Assembly: GCF_900497805.2 (NCBI RefSeq)
Contig: NW_020954556.1
Coordinates: forward strand, 58,594,237 to 58,658,236
Direction of reading: 5' to 3'
Source of the DNA: Vombatus ursinus
Taxonomy: Eukaryota > Chordata > Mammalia > Diprotodontia > Vombatidae
Length of the DNA stretch: 64,000 nt
The translations under genes and the position numbers were made by a program. The stretch's first letter is position 1. Every line of letters begins with the position of its first letter. A model generated the notes under the pieces. It searched no databases. It had not been told where the DNA came from and saw only the letters and a list, made by a program, of their open reading frames with translations. Of the stretch, positions 1 through 11,276 are shown in pieces.

Positions 1-877
1 GCTTGAGTATTTGTCCTTCCAGTGAATAGCTTGAATTAATTTTTTAAAGTATTAACTGATTTAATCTCCTTGCTATCTAAGGGCAAAAAGTCTTCTCCAG
101 CACCACAATTCAAAAGCATCAATTCTGTGGCATTCAGCTTTCCCTAATAGTCCAATTCTCACAGGCATACATATCTTTGACTACATAGACCTTTGTCACC
201 AAGGTGATGTCTCTGCTTTTTAGTATGCTGTCCAGATTTGCCATAGCTTTCCTTCCAAGGATTGTGTTTTTTTTTTTAAATTTCATGACGTCAGTTGCCA
301 TCTACAGTGATCTTCGAACCCAAGAATATAAAATATGACACTGCTTCCATTTCTTCTTCCTGTATTTGCCAGGAAGTGATGATACTAGCTGACATGATCT
401 TAGGATTTTTTTTTTAAATGTTAAACTTTAAGCCAGATTTTACACTTACCCCTCACCTTCATCAAGGGGCTTCTTAATTCTCCTTCACTTTCTGCCATCA
501 GATGGTATTGATTACATATCTGAGATTGTTGATATTTCTCCCAGCAACCTTAATTCCAACTTTTGATTCATCCAACCTGGTATTTCACATGACATACTCT
601 GCATATAAGTTAAATACATAAGGTGATACATAGTCTTGATGTACTCCTTTCCCAATCTCAAACCAATCAATTATTCCATGTTCAGTTCTAACTGTTGCTT
701 CTTCACCCACATACAGGTTCCTCTGGAGGCATATAAGATGATCTGGTGTTCCCATCTCTTTGAGGACTTGTCACATTTTGTTGTGATTCACACAGTCAAA
801 AATTTTAGTGTAGTCAATGAAGCAGAAGCAAATGTTCTTCTGGAACTCCCTTGCTTTCTCCATAATCCCTCCAGTAT
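1..877 (-). mobile_element. BovB-like RTE LINE fragment
   Basis: Read on the complement this follows the reverse transcriptase region of BovB-type RTE LINEs almost phrase by phrase, for example antisense GTCTTGATGTACTCCTTTCC near 633 and the CACACAGTCAAA stretch near 790. Its 5' end is truncated at about 877, where L2 sequence begins. The 3' end lies to the left of the window. No long frame survives, so it is an inactive copy. The clade is the likely mobiliser of the long SINEs described below. Confidence 0.85.
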
Positions 878-1022
878 TGGAATGCCTATCTCTCCTCATT
901 GGCACCGCTTGGAACACTCAGCTTTCCTCAAAGTTCAGCTCAAGCTCTACTTGCTGCAAAGGTCTTTTTTCCTGACCTACTCCGACCCCTCTCAGATATT
1001 TGTATTGACTGTATATATTTTG
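878..1022 (+). mobile_element. L2 LINE fragment
   Basis: Contains the L2 3'-region phrases TGGAATGCCTATCTCTCC and TCCTTCAAAGCTCAGCTC-like text, slightly diverged. It is cut by the RTE copy on the left and the SINE on the right. Confidence 0.6.
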
Positions 1023-1182
1023 TGTCAAGAAGCAGTATGGTATAGTGGATAGAGAATTAGCCTCAGAGCCCCAAAGACTTGAGTTCAAGTTCCTCCTCAG
1101 ATACATGCTGGCCATGGGATAAACCACTTCAGCTTCTTGATGTTCTAGGCATCTCTCTAAGACAGTAAGTTGCAGGTCCAAC
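1023..1182 (+). mobile_element. tRNA-headed CORE-type SINE
   Basis: Starts with AGCAGTATGGTATAGTGGA, a tRNA-like A-box head. It ends with CTCTCTAAGACAGTAAGTTG, the tail of an older marsupial SINE type that is also seen reversed at 29.2-29.8 kb. Confidence 0.7.
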
Positions 1183-1914
1183 CTCTAGCCTCTTTACTAT
1201 TATTATTCTACTATATGTATATTAGGTGTCACTATAGTTAATGTCAAGATCTGATGATGGAGCAGACTGAAAGGAACCAAGTTCATAGTAATTCTGTTCC
1301 TGGAAGTGTAATTATGAATGACTCAGGACTACGCCCCCAGTTATAGAAAGGAAACAGTAACATTTGGGGTGGGGATGGGGTTGCAATCCCAGTCCTTTAT
1401 AGGACTCACTCTCTCCTTTGGGGCAATAAGGCAGAGGAAAGGGATAAAGACAGTGAGTCCCTTCTGTATCTGCTTTTCCCTTAATGCTCCAGTCAAGTGA
1501 GCAAGTGCTCAGATTAAAAAACAACAGCCTTATACCTTGCAGCTGCTTGCCTCTTTAGTGCTTCTCCAGGCTCCCCACAGGTGAGGGCTTAAGGGGGAGG
1601 GGGAATTACTGATGTCATGGCCACCACACCCGCAACAACAACATGTCGGGGGAGGGGAGGGGGGCTGGGGGTAATAAACCCTGTCACCTTCCTCCTCTCT
1701 CTATTTTCTCTTCCCCACAATCCACCTTTTTCAGGTTTTCCTTTTAGTCTTGCATATAGAAAACCACAAATTAACATCATCTATGTTGTATAGCATTTTA
1801 TTTTGTTAAACATTTCTTGATTATATTTTGATCTGATTGGGTTGCATTGTCACAGCATGATGGCTGGGGTTGCAAGTTTGACACCTCTGATCCTTACAAT
1901 TCCTACTAACCATA
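1183..1914. other. Unassigned stretch
   Basis: No repeat family or gene recognised. It contains G-rich runs at 1591-1610 and 1647-1672 that could fold as G-quadruplexes, but frames on both strands are short and look random. Confidence 0.4.
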
Positions 1915-3235
1915 GGTATCTTCCAAGGTTCTGTCCCGGGCCTTCTTCTTTTGCTCTACACACTCTCACTTAGTGATCTCACCAGTTCCCATGGGTTTAG
2001 TTGTCCTTTCAATGTAGGTGATTCCCAGAGCTATCAATCTAGTCCAGAATTCCAATATCCTATATCACCAGTTGTCTTTTGGATATCTTGAACAAGATGT
2101 CTTGCAGACATCTCTAACTCAACATGTCCAAAACAGAATTCATTGTCTCCCCTCATTATCTACCCCCCACAAAAACCCCAAACTCTTCTCTCTTCTGAAC
2201 ATTCCTATTACTGTTGAACATCCTCCCAGTTCCCCAAACTTGCAACATCCTTGATGACAATCATTCTCAGCTGTACCATCCTTGATGCTTCACCCCACAT
2301 AACCAATGAAGCACCAGATATTGTCAACTATCTCTTCACAACATCTTTAATATATGACTTTTTCTTTCCAGTCACATAACTATCCCCCTAGCATCACCTC
2401 TTGCCTCAGTCACACAGAAACTTTTGTTTCTGCTTCAAATATCTTCCCACTCTAATCTTCCCACTCAGCTGCCAAAGTGATTTTCCTAAAGCAGTCTGAC
2501 CATGTCACTCCCCCTTCCAATGGCTCCCACTCCAGTATTAACTACAAATTCTTCTAATTAGCATTTAAAGCCCTTCACCTGAGAACCTGAACCACGCCTA
2601 TCTTTCTAGTCCTCTTAGTCTTTACTCCGTTCCATGTGGCTCTATGATTTGGGCTATACTGGGCCTCCTGGCTGTTCCTCACATACAAAACTCAGTTTCC
2701 TGACTTTGTACCTTGGTTGTTTTCCCTCTTCCCCTTTTCCTCTTAGCTTCTCTGCCTTTCTTCAAGCCTCAGCTGAACTACTTTATGAAGGAGGCCTTTC
2801 CCATACCTCAGCTTCTGGTGTCTTCCTTCTCTGAGAATACCTTCTATCTAATCTTTCTATGTCATGGCTTACCTGGTTATCGCCTATTGTCTTTTTCATT
2901 AGAATGTGAGTACATTGAGAGTGGGGACTCTTTTTGACTTTCTTTGTGTAATGGGGGATTGGCTAAAGTGCTGAACATACTCTTCCTTATATGGTAAGTG
3001 GGCAGGGAATAGTCGGAGCCTATCTGTATGTGCTTTGACGTTAAGGGCGGGGCCTTCCATAATGAATTCCCAGAAGTGGGCTCACAAATCCACAGGTGGG
3101 ATGGCAGCAGGCAAAGCAAACTGCATGCTCTTGATGGCTTTTAATGGTCATTCCCCTGTTACATCTGTATGACCAGTGCTTAGCACAGTACCTAGCACCT
3201 AGTAAGCACTTAATAAATGATTATTGTTTGACAGA
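1915..3235 (+). mobile_element. L2 LINE, long 3' portion
   Basis: Over 1 kb of L2, including a reverse transcriptase motif (Gln-Gly-Ser-Val-Leu-Gly-Pro equivalent near 1930), the phrase AACTCAACATGTCCAAAACA near 2116, and a classic 3' end (CAGTGCTTAGCACAGTACCT, then AATAAATGAT). Frames are multiply broken. The 3' part is split by the short insertion at 2947-3163. Confidence 0.85.
2947..3163. mobile_element. Candidate MITE inserted in L2
   Basis: About 215 bp interrupts the L2 3' end exactly between TTTCTTTGTGTA and TGACCAGTGCTTAGC. Its ends form an imperfect inverted repeat: TGTAATGGGGGATTG on the left and the complement TGTAACAGGGGAATG on the right (12 of 15 match). The size and ends suggest a short non-autonomous DNA transposon. 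The flanking target duplication is unclear. Confidence 0.45.
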
Positions 3236-3504
3236 TTTACGTATAAATGCCTAATAACTTAACTGATGGATGGATATATAAATGTCTAATAAAACTCTCC
3301 TGTCTCCATTCCTAAATCTCCAACCTTTTCCACCCATTTGCAATCAGCCTTCTCACTCTGGAGATTCCTCTAGCACAAGGCCCTTTCCTCTTAGTGGTGA
3401 GAGATTTCTTCCCTGGCCAGAATCACCATTTCATGAAGTACCCAGGCCATCCACACTCATTTCTGCCCCCTCCAGGCGCCAAGAACCTACTCTCTTCCCA
3501 AACT

Positions 3505-3655
3505 CCTTTCCCCCTTTCAAATCTCTTTTGTTTTCTCTCATTAGATTGTTAGCTCCTTGAGGGTAGGGACTATTTTTGGTTTTGCTTTCATTTGCATTCT
3601 CAGCACTTAGCACAATGCCTGGAACAGAGTGAATGCTTAATAAATGTTTTATTTT
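3505..3655 (+). mobile_element. L2 3' end
   Basis: TTAGCTCCTTGAGGGTAGGG is followed by CACAATGCCTGGAACAGAGT and AATAAATG, the canonical L2 terminus. Confidence 0.8.
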
Positions 3656-4468
3656 GCTGCTGATGATGATGGTGAATGCCCCATCTGCCTTAACCTCAGT
3701 CTTTTTTCTACAGCTGAAGACTCCCTTCTAGTTGTCACCACGGGAAAAGAAAAGGGAATTCTGCCAGTCATGACATTTATTTTCTGTTCCTCGAAGCATT
3801 CCCCAGCTTTTTCCCTCAACCCCAGAATGTCTCTCTCCTACTCAATAATTAGAAGTCAGAGAAAAACCCAATCGATGATTTCTGTGCCATCCTTGTGCAC
3901 ACACCAAGTAGCATGAGGAATCCAAAATGACAGTGACCTTTCCTTTCTCAGATCCAGCCTTGGGATTCCCAGAAGATAGGCTCCAGTGGAGCTGAGGACC
4001 CAACAGTCTCCTCATCTGTGTCTCTGGGGCAACACAGGTGGTCCAGATGAGTCGGTCAGCCCTCTCTGGGGTGTGCCCCAGAGGTTCTGAAGGCTCTGGT
4101 TTCTTTATACCTCCCAGGGCCTGTTTCATAAGACACTCCCCTCAACGGGCCAAAAAGCACAGCCTTGTCTAGAAACTATAGCCCATTACCCTAATACAAA
4201 GATAGACTGTGCTCGACTGGGTAAACACACCAGACAAGCTGGAATCTAATCTGGAAACATTTCATGTGCTCCACAGTGAGGGTGCCAGCCACTTTACTTA
4301 AAAGGGGTTTGGGGGAAGGGTGGGGGAGGATAGCCTTTTTTCCCCCCTTAAAGGGGAATTTCAAATTGAATAAAAATCATCCTCTTCAAATGGGCCCATC
4401 ACACCTGAAGATGAAAACAATCTTTGGCAAAAGGAGTATGTAATCCCTTGGGCTGAATTTTTGCCAGA

Positions 4469-4469
<1 letters not shown>
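3656..4469. other. Unassigned stretch
   Basis: No family recognised. Minus-strand frames of up to 95 codons at 3842-4129 lack any motif and look like chance. Confidence 0.4.
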
Positions 4470-4507
<38 letters not shown>

Positions 4508-4516
4508 AAGGGAGAG
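4470..4516 (+). repeat. (AG)n microsatellite
   Basis: Uninterrupted AG dinucleotides for about 30 bases, then degenerate GAGAG purine text. Confidence 0.95.
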
Positions 4517-4805
4517 GCCCTAGTGTTAAATTTAAAAAAAAAAACCCTCTTTGACTCTTTAGAAGAAACTCGGCAAATGAGTACCCCTTGTCAAGTTACT
4601 AAAGCAAAAACAAGAAACAATTAAGACAGCTCAAACCATCCCCAAAGCTCAAGTTTGGGATTTGCTGAACATCACAAACTATTTTCCAAATGTTTGGGGT
4701 TTGGCACAACCAAGGCTCATGGTTGGGAAGCTTTCCTAATGGTCTAAAATTTGCCTTTTTCACTTCACCCTTTTGTAGATATCAGCACCAACTAATTTAT
4801 TTTCT

Positions 4806-4825
4806 CCCCCCCCCCCCAAAAAAAA
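4806..4825 (+). repeat. Poly-C then poly-A run
   Basis: Twelve C followed directly by eight A. It lies at the tail side of the minus-strand SINE that follows. Confidence 0.9.
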
Positions 4826-4829
4826 TCAT

Positions 4830-4972
4830 TAGAGAATTGCCTAGAACACTGATTGGTGCAGAGATTTGCCCAAGGTCACAGACAGAACCACTGTGTCAGA
4901 GACAGGACCTAAACCAAAGTCTTCCTGGCTTTGAAGCCAGCTGTCTATCCACTCTACCATGCTCCCTGATAA
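4830..4972 (-). mobile_element. tRNA-headed SINE
   Basis: Complement of a CORE-type SINE: TTTGCCCAAGGTCACAGACA near 4865 and the A-box complement TATCCACTCTACCATGCT at 4943-4960. Confidence 0.65.
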
Positions 4973-5407
4973 ACTAACTCAATGGGCTGCCTATTTAGCT
5001 ACTCATTACCATGTGGATGATAAACCCTTTTCATCCATTTGTTTTTTGTTTTGTGAATGGTTGGACCATCTCTGTTCTTTTAAGCAATCATGAATCTCAT
5101 TGAGGAGACCCTGAAGAGTCCTAAGTTTTGCTGCAATAACAGCATAAGCTTCTCTCTGAACCCCAAAATCATCTATCATCTAATCATCTAATCATGATTT
5201 ATCTAGGAAACCTATGTAGCCACAAATCATAGAAGACTCCAAACTATGAAGAATCAGAATTATAGGCACCCACAAGGCAATAGAGAAACACACATGATCC
5301 AAGGATGATTTACACACAAGAAGTGGTATGTGGTTATCACTTAGGAAATGGATAATTGGAAAAGGATGTGTGGCTGGTCAAGTAGTGAATGGGAAGGAGA
5401 ATAATAG

Positions 5408-5635
5408 AATGTCAAAAAACCTAGAGGAAAGCTTCCAGCAGGTCTGGTACAGTCTTTCATGAAGTTTTATAGGAGGACAAGAAAAAGAACTTTACAAGAT
5501 AAGAAGCATGAACGATTTGTAATTCGTACTCATGGAAAGAGTACCCATACTGGCAAGATCATGGATCTTTTGCTGCAATTCAGTCTTTCAAAGTCCATTG
5601 TCATCACAGCCTACCGTAAGGAATTCACCTTTTAA
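5408..5635 (+). other. Short open frame, unassigned
   Basis: Seventy-five sense codons between in-frame stops, with an ATG at 5459 giving a 58-residue reading. Composition is protein-like: a basic start (KFYRRTRKRTL), then FVIRTHGKSTHTGKIMDLLL. I do not recognise it. It may be part of a processed pseudogene or a worn LINE. No promoter, splice context or Kozak support is visible, so it is not called a gene. Confidence 0.25.
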
Positions 5636-5639
5636 GCAG

Positions 5640-5900
5640 GTAGATGCCCAGGGTTTTTGTTGAGTAGCTTACTCCCTTGATCCTAGATGATGGAGGCCTA
5701 TAATCATTAAGAAATATAGAACATAGAAAAATATATAAGAAATATATGTCACTGATTAATTTGTTGCTAATCTGCTGTATGTCTGTTTTCTACCCCTTCT
5801 ACCCTCTCCACCTCCAGCCCCCACAATGGAAAATTAAAAAACAACAACACTAGTAACAAATATAAAGGAAATATTCTTTAAACTTAATGAACTTCATGAT
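5640..5900. other. Unassigned AT-rich stretch
   Basis: Nothing recognisable apart from short A-rich runs. Confidence 0.4.
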
Positions 5901-5904
5901 TCTT

Positions 5905-6045
5905 AAAATACATTTATTCAAATTAATTCAATATTAAGTACCTACTGTGTGCAAAGTACCATTCCAGGTATAGGAGGAGACAATAAGTTTAAATAAAACA
6001 TGGTTCCTGCCTTCAAGAAGCTTATAATCCTTCTATAGGAAAACT
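5905..6045 (-). mobile_element. L2 3' end
   Basis: The complement of the L2 terminus: AGTACCTACTGTGTGCAAAG and CTTCAAGAAGCTTATAATCC. Confidence 0.75.
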
Positions 6046-6159
6046 TCCACTTGGGGCCTGAATTCATATCCGTTTCAGAGAAGATTAAGAGCTATACTGG
6101 GAAAGGAAGTTGCTAACCAGGGACTTTATACTATACTGATGAAATCACAGGAGCAATCA

Positions 6160-6201
6160 TACAAAAAGCAAAACAAAACAAAACAAAACAAAACAAAAAA
6201 A
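6160..6201 (+). repeat. (AAAAC)n microsatellite
   Basis: About seven AAAAC units. Confidence 0.9.
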
Positions 6202-6790
6202 CCATAGGGTTGTGAAATCACCATTGATTTGGACATTTTTGCACCCAAATAAAAAAGTATTTATTTTATACAAATTAACAAAAACAAATAAACAACGATA
6301 GCAGAAAAGTCGAACAGGAACTTTTTTTGTTTTGTTTTGTTATGTTAAGTGAAAGTGGGTTTCTCAGAATTGGCCTCATGATTTCTAATCAAGCTTGAAG
6401 GCAGTTTCCTAAAAAAAGACCTGGCTACTTCATCAACTGGCTTGGATCAAGACATGAGTTTCAAAACAATCAATCCCTGGTTCCAGAAACTCACATCAGA
6501 GAAAGATCTTTTAGCAACTTACAGTTTTTCTTGGATTATTATTTGATGCTATGCAGTGATCTCAAGACTTATTATTTTTTCATTTCTGTTATGTACAGTG
6601 CTTCAAAGTCACATAAATCTTAGCTGAATTACAGCTGCCCAAACATTGGAGAAAAGAAGCATGTTCCAGCTTAAATGGGAGGAAAAAGGTAGGGTTGACC
6701 TCTCTTTCCCTGTCCCTTTGAATATCATGAACATAGAACTTCAGAAAAGATTGATTTACCTAACAGGGACTGAGTTTTATTGGAGGGGGC
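6202..6790. other. Unassigned stretch
   Basis: AT-rich, with a TTTTG cluster near 6320. No family or coding signal recognised. Confidence 0.4.
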
Positions 6791-7042
6791 ATTGTTGTTA
6801 GTAATTTCAATTGTGCCCAACTCTTCAAGACCCCGTTTAGGGTTTTCTTGGCAAAGATATCAGAATGGTTTGCCATTTCCTTCTCTAGCTCATTTTACAG
6901 ATGAGGAAACTGAGACAAACAAAGTTAAGTGACTTTGCCAAGGGTCACACAGTTACTAAGTGTCTGAGACCAGATTTGAACTTATGAAGATGAGTCTTCC
7001 TGGTTCTAAGCCCAGTGCTCTATCCACTGTGCAACTTAGCCA
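6791..7042 (-). mobile_element. Long RTE-tailed SINE (WSINE/MAR4 type)
   Basis: Full-length complement. The tail is at the left (GTTTAGGGTTTTCTTGGCAA), then CATTTTACAGATGAGGAAAC and GTGACTTTGCCAAGGGTCAC, with the tRNA-like head complement CTCTATCCACTGTGCAACTT at the right. Confidence 0.85.
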
Positions 7043-7059
7043 TACAATTTTGGTTTTGG

Positions 7060-7090
<31 letters not shown>

Positions 7091-7091
7091 T
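7043..7091 (+). repeat. (GTTTT)n microsatellite
   Basis: About seven GTTTT units abutting the SINE head side, ending in T8. Confidence 0.9.
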
Positions 7092-8160
7092 TACAAGAAA
7101 ACCATGTCTGCTGCAAGTCACTTGAGCTGGTGAGACAGCAATGAGAGGTAGACCTTTGTCTAGGATTGGTGTCCTTTAATCTCTGCAAAAATGCTGATAT
7201 GGAAATTATGCTGCCAAGAAAGAAACAGAATCATCACTTGTTCCTTGGATGAGAGAACGGATATAGAGAATATTCTGCAAATGTGAAAGGGCATTAATGT
7301 GTCTGTGGTCATTTTTCTCATTCTATCCATTTTTCTAAAGCTTCACATAGTGATGGGAGCTGAGAAAGTACTACATCTTTGCTGCAGCTGTTGATTGCCA
7401 ATACATTTCTGAAAGTGGTCTGAGAGCAATTTTAACAAACTCTTGACGAGTATTCCAACTTTTGGTAGATTTAACAACAGTAAATAGAAGCAGTCGATCA
7501 TGCCAAACATTTTATAGATTATAAAACAAAACTGGAGGCTAGAACAGCATAATAAAAGGTTAAAAATCATAAACCACACAAGGAATGAATACAATTTGAT
7601 TACCTAGGTACAAAAGTCACAGCCCAACAAACTTTGTCATTGCTCCGTGTTCATACAACTGCCCCCTACAATTATTTAGGATTGCTCTAAATGTCTTTAA
7701 AACAGACATTATTAAATTTCCCAGAGTATCTCTGTGAGTGAGCTTCACATTGACAAAATGAGATTCTTCAAGTGATCTGTGATCTCATCTCTGTGGGTAC
7801 TCCTGCCTATGGGCGAAGATTAAAGGCTATCTACGCCCTGTCATCCTAAGTGCCTTCTATTCAGATCCTCCTGTCAGTTTTCCATGAAAGATCCACCCAA
7901 CATGCTAAGGGCCTTTCATTATGTTTTAGACATTGTGTAAATGCCAATGAAATGCATGGACTGTCCATTGGTAATCCCTCACTCTCACCACAAGACCATC
8001 CTGCCTTCTTTTCTGGTCATACATCTCCCTTATGACATCCTTATTATATCATGTGTGCAGTTCTTAATAATATCCTAAAACTTCTTCATGCATACCACCT
8101 CTCTGCTCATTGGGCAACCCATAACTTTGATTCTTTGAAAACTATGATACTTAGTTATGC
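7092..8160. other. Unassigned stretch
   Basis: No family recognised with confidence. A hydrophobic minus-strand frame of 83 codons at 7343-7594 and a plus-strand one of 61 at 7850-8035 carry no motif. The part from about 7850 runs into an L2 end and may be a distant repeat. Confidence 0.35.
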
Positions 8161-8164
8161 AAGT

Positions 8165-8292
8165 TTTCTCCCCTATTAGAATGTAAACTCCTTGAAGGCA
8201 GGGACCATTTTTGCCTTTCTTTGAATCTGCTGTGTTTAACACAATGCCTGGCATATAGTAAGTGCTTAATAAATGTTTGTTGCTTGATGAAT
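8165..8292 (+). mobile_element. L2 3' end
   Basis: AACTCCTTGAAGGCAGGGAC, then ACAATGCCTGGCATATAGTA and AATAAATGTTTGTTG. Confidence 0.85.
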
Positions 8293-8569
8293 TCATGCTT
8301 CCATGACTAACAACCCTAAAACATACACACTGGCTGTGAGCTGCATTAGAAAATCTTTTTGGTCAGAGTCAGGGGGTAGTAAAATAATATGGGAAACTCC
8401 AATGCTTTTTTTTTTTAATGGGGAGAAGGAAGAAGGCTTCTTACTGAAATAACATATCAAATGAACCTCTTAAGAATGAAATAGATTTAGATCTGCGATT
8501 TCCCTGGTATAGGAAACGTCTTCTACTGATTCATGTTGGCCTCTTCTCAGAAACTTAGAGTCTTCTTAG

Positions 8570-8702
8570 AAAATTGCCTAGAGTTCTGGAGACCTTTTTT
8601 TTCCCCAGGGTTACATAGCTAGTGTGTGTGTTAGAAGCAGGACGTGAACCCAGGTTTTCTAGTCTCTCAGGCCAGCTCTCTACCCACAATACTATGCTGC
8701 TA
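8570..8702 (-). mobile_element. tRNA-headed SINE
   Basis: CAGGGTTACATAGCTAGTGT and CAGGACGTGAACCCAGGT are complements of a CORE-type SINE body. The right end matches a tRNA-like head. Confidence 0.65.
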
Positions 8703-9120
8703 AGATGAAATGATCATCTTTATTCAACAACAATATGTTCTTTGGAATCTTGATAAACATAACTTAGTATTATTGAAATTTGTTCTTCAAGAGACACATG
8801 TGAAATCTCATTTATATCTAGCTTACTCGCTTTTTTTTCATGGTCACTCTAGCTAATGGAATCATTCAAAATATTGTTAGATAGATGAGTCCTTGGGCAG
8901 TGATCAAAGTCAAAGCATGGGAGGTGAAGTCATTTGAAGAGATACAACCTGAGGAGGATGAGGGAGAACTAGAGCCAGATTAGGGCAAGCTGTAGTACCC
9001 TTGTCCTCTCCCAGATCTTTCCTGTCCTAGAGAAAAGAATCCAATACAATAAATCCCCACAAAGTGTTAGGGAGTTATATGTGTTCTACCCTCAAGGAAT
9101 ATTTATAATTTTAAAAAAGT
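8703..9120. other. Unassigned stretch
   Basis: Ordinary AT-rich sequence with no recognisable element. Confidence 0.4.
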
Positions 9121-9122
9121 TT

Positions 9123-9215
9123 CAATCAGTCAATAAACATTTCTTAAATGTCTACTGTATGTCGGGCAGTATACTAAGTGCTGGGGATACAAGGAAAGTA
9201 CCAGCTCTTTGCGGG
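9123..9215 (-). mobile_element. L2 3' end
   Basis: AATAAACATTTCTTAAATGT, then AGTGCTGGGGATACAAGGAA, the complement of the L2 terminus. Confidence 0.8.
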
Positions 9216-9374
9216 GAATTAGAGATGGTGTGACTCCTAGGTAGGAAAGATACTTGGTAGAGAAGGTCTGAAAAACAGGAAGGGGAGAAGGCCACCTATT
9301 CTGCCTCTCTATATAAAGCCAGCCTTGATCCTGTGAAAAGATTTCATAACTAAGAAGGAGAAAATGGACAATGA

Positions 9375-9595
9375 CCTGGCATATATACATATATAAATGT
9401 GTGTACATATATGCATACATATACATACTTATATAAACATACATATTCACACATAACATACATACGCACATACATAGATACACATACGACACATATACAT
9501 ACATATATGCATATTGGTGTATATATACATACTATGTATATGTGTGAACATATACACATATAGATATAGATATACATATATATATACACACTCAG
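9375..9595 (+). repeat. (CATA)n/(TA)n complex microsatellite
   Basis: Alternating CATA, TATA and CACA blocks over 220 bp. The Tyr/Met/Ile-rich frames on both strands here are translations of this repeat, not genes. Confidence 0.95.
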
Positions 9596-9960
9596 ATTTG
9601 TGGGTAGATGTGGGAAGGCAAGTGGGTTGCAGACTTATCACCTTAGAGAACGTACCCCACTCTTACATCTTTGGAAAATGTGGTGCCACTTTTAAATCCA
9701 CAGTATAATTGTTTCCTTTTAATACCTTCAAATTCTCCAGAGGCAAGTGAGCTCTTTGTTCAGCTAACCAGGCAGTCTAATTATCTAGAAATGACTGAAT
9801 TCTCTAGATAATTTCTGTCAAATAAACTCGGCCATTGTTTCATTCAGAGGAAACTTGTTTGGAATTCACTTAATTAAAGTAGCAGAATTCATTCTCCAGG
9901 ACTACTTTCCTACCTCCTCCCTCGCTCTGGTCAGACTCTCCTCCCCTGATTGGAGAAAGA
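9596..9960. other. Non-repeat stretch with an inverted repeat
   Basis: No repeat family recognised. It holds an 11-bp perfect inverted repeat: AATTATCTAGA at 9779-9789 and TCTAGATAATT at 9803-9813, with a 13-base loop. The surrounding AATTA-rich, homeodomain-site-like text could be conserved non-coding DNA, which is untested. Confidence 0.35.
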
Positions 9961-9964
9961 AGCA

Positions 9965-10150
9965 AAGCACATTGGAAAGAACATTTGAAATCAGAGGACC
10001 TGGGTCCAAATACCATGCCCATCACATACTAGCTGTGTGACAAGGCAAATTACCTTACTTTTCTTCACCTCAGTTTCCTCATCCATAAAATGATTGGGTT
10101 GGACTAGAAGACCTCTAAGATATTTTCCAGTTCTAAACAGATGATCCTAG
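9965..10150 (+). mobile_element. MIR3/THER2 SINE
   Basis: Body CTAGCTGTGTGACAAGGCAA, then the diagnostic 3' part GGTTGGACTAGAAGACCTCT. Confidence 0.8.
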
Positions 10151-10236
10151 GAGCCCCTCAGCTCAATGAGACTCCTACAGTATTTTATGTAAGTTTTGTT
10201 TTTAGGGCCCAGCTTGTAAGAATAGTAAACAGCAAG

Positions 10237-10493
10237 GCAGGCAGCTAAATGGAATAATAGATAGAGTGTGTGATCTGGAATCAGGAAGATGCATCTTTGT
10301 GAGTTCAAATCTGGCGTCAGACACTTATTAGCTTTGTGACCCTGGGCAATTCACTTTAACCTCGTTTGCCTCAGTTTCCTCATCTGTATAATGAGCTAGA
10401 GAAGGAAATGGCAAACCACTCCAGTATCTTTGCCAAGAAAACCCTAAATGGGGTCACAAAGAGTCAGACATGACTGAAAATAACTGAACAACC
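10237..10493 (+). mobile_element. Long RTE-tailed SINE
   Basis: Complete from GGCAGCTAAATGG to TGACTGAAAATAACTGAACA, including GAGAAGGAAATGGCAAACCA. Confidence 0.9.
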
Positions 10494-10889
10494 ATAAGAA
10501 TAATCATTAAAATATAAAACCTTTGCTTCACTCTTCATTTTAATTTTCTATGCAACTGCATTCTGCCACTAAAATACTGCATGGATGCCTCATGAAGGCA
10601 TTACCATGGAGGTGACCCAAGATTCTTGTGGGCCTACTCCTTCACTTTAGGAAGACCCTAGACCTGAGCTAGACCTAAGCTTTAAGTTATTTTCCTCACA
10701 GTTCTGGGAAAATGTTATAAAGAGCCAATGATAATGAAAATAATAATAATCTAACCCAACTTTTAGGTGGTCATACTCCTCCATGATTGAACCAGGCTGT
10801 GTTCAGACCAGATAATGAGAGGGCAAGAATTTCAGTCTCCCTAGGACCAGTGGGAAAATCAGTTTTTTAAATTAAATTAAATTTTGGAA

Positions 10890-11276
10890 GGAAGGACATT
10901 AGCAGCTACAAGAGACCAGGAAGGGCTTCATGTGATTCCTGAGATGAATTTTGGAGGAAAACGGGTACTAAAAGAGGTGAAGAAAGAACATTTAAGGCAT
11001 GGAGATAGCCAGTATGCCAAAAGCATGAGGATAAGACATGGAACATTTGTGTGCAGAATATCATATGGACCAATATAACTGGACAATAGAGTATATAGAG
11101 AAGAATAATATATAAGACGACTAGGAGGAAATCAAATTGTAAAGAGTTTTAAATACCAAGCCTTTAAATTCATCTTTGATCCTAGAGATAATAGATAACT
11201 CCTAGGCTTTATTGGACAGGGCACTCCAATAAATGGCCAGACCTGAGCTTTCGGGGATGAATTTGGCAGCCACGGT
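10890..11276 (-). mobile_element. L2 LINE fragment
   Basis: Internal L2 in antisense: GTAAAGAGTTTTAAATACCA, TTTGATCCTAGAGATAATAG and CCAGACCTGAGCTTT, in the order expected from the L2 antisense consensus. Confidence 0.7.

Noticed and set aside
636-1052. 138-codon plus-strand open frame
   Set aside because: It is the antisense of the BovB-like RTE followed by L2 text.
1591-1672. CpG-island promoter around the G-rich runs
   Set aside because: G-rich but with few CpGs, no initiator or TATA element and no downstream exon.
9375-9595. CRISPR-like spaced repeats
   Set aside because: Simple-sequence repeats without unique spacers, in a vertebrate-type genome.
9130-9708. Tyr/Met/Cys-rich frames on both strands
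   Set aside because: Translations of the CATA/TATA microsatellite.
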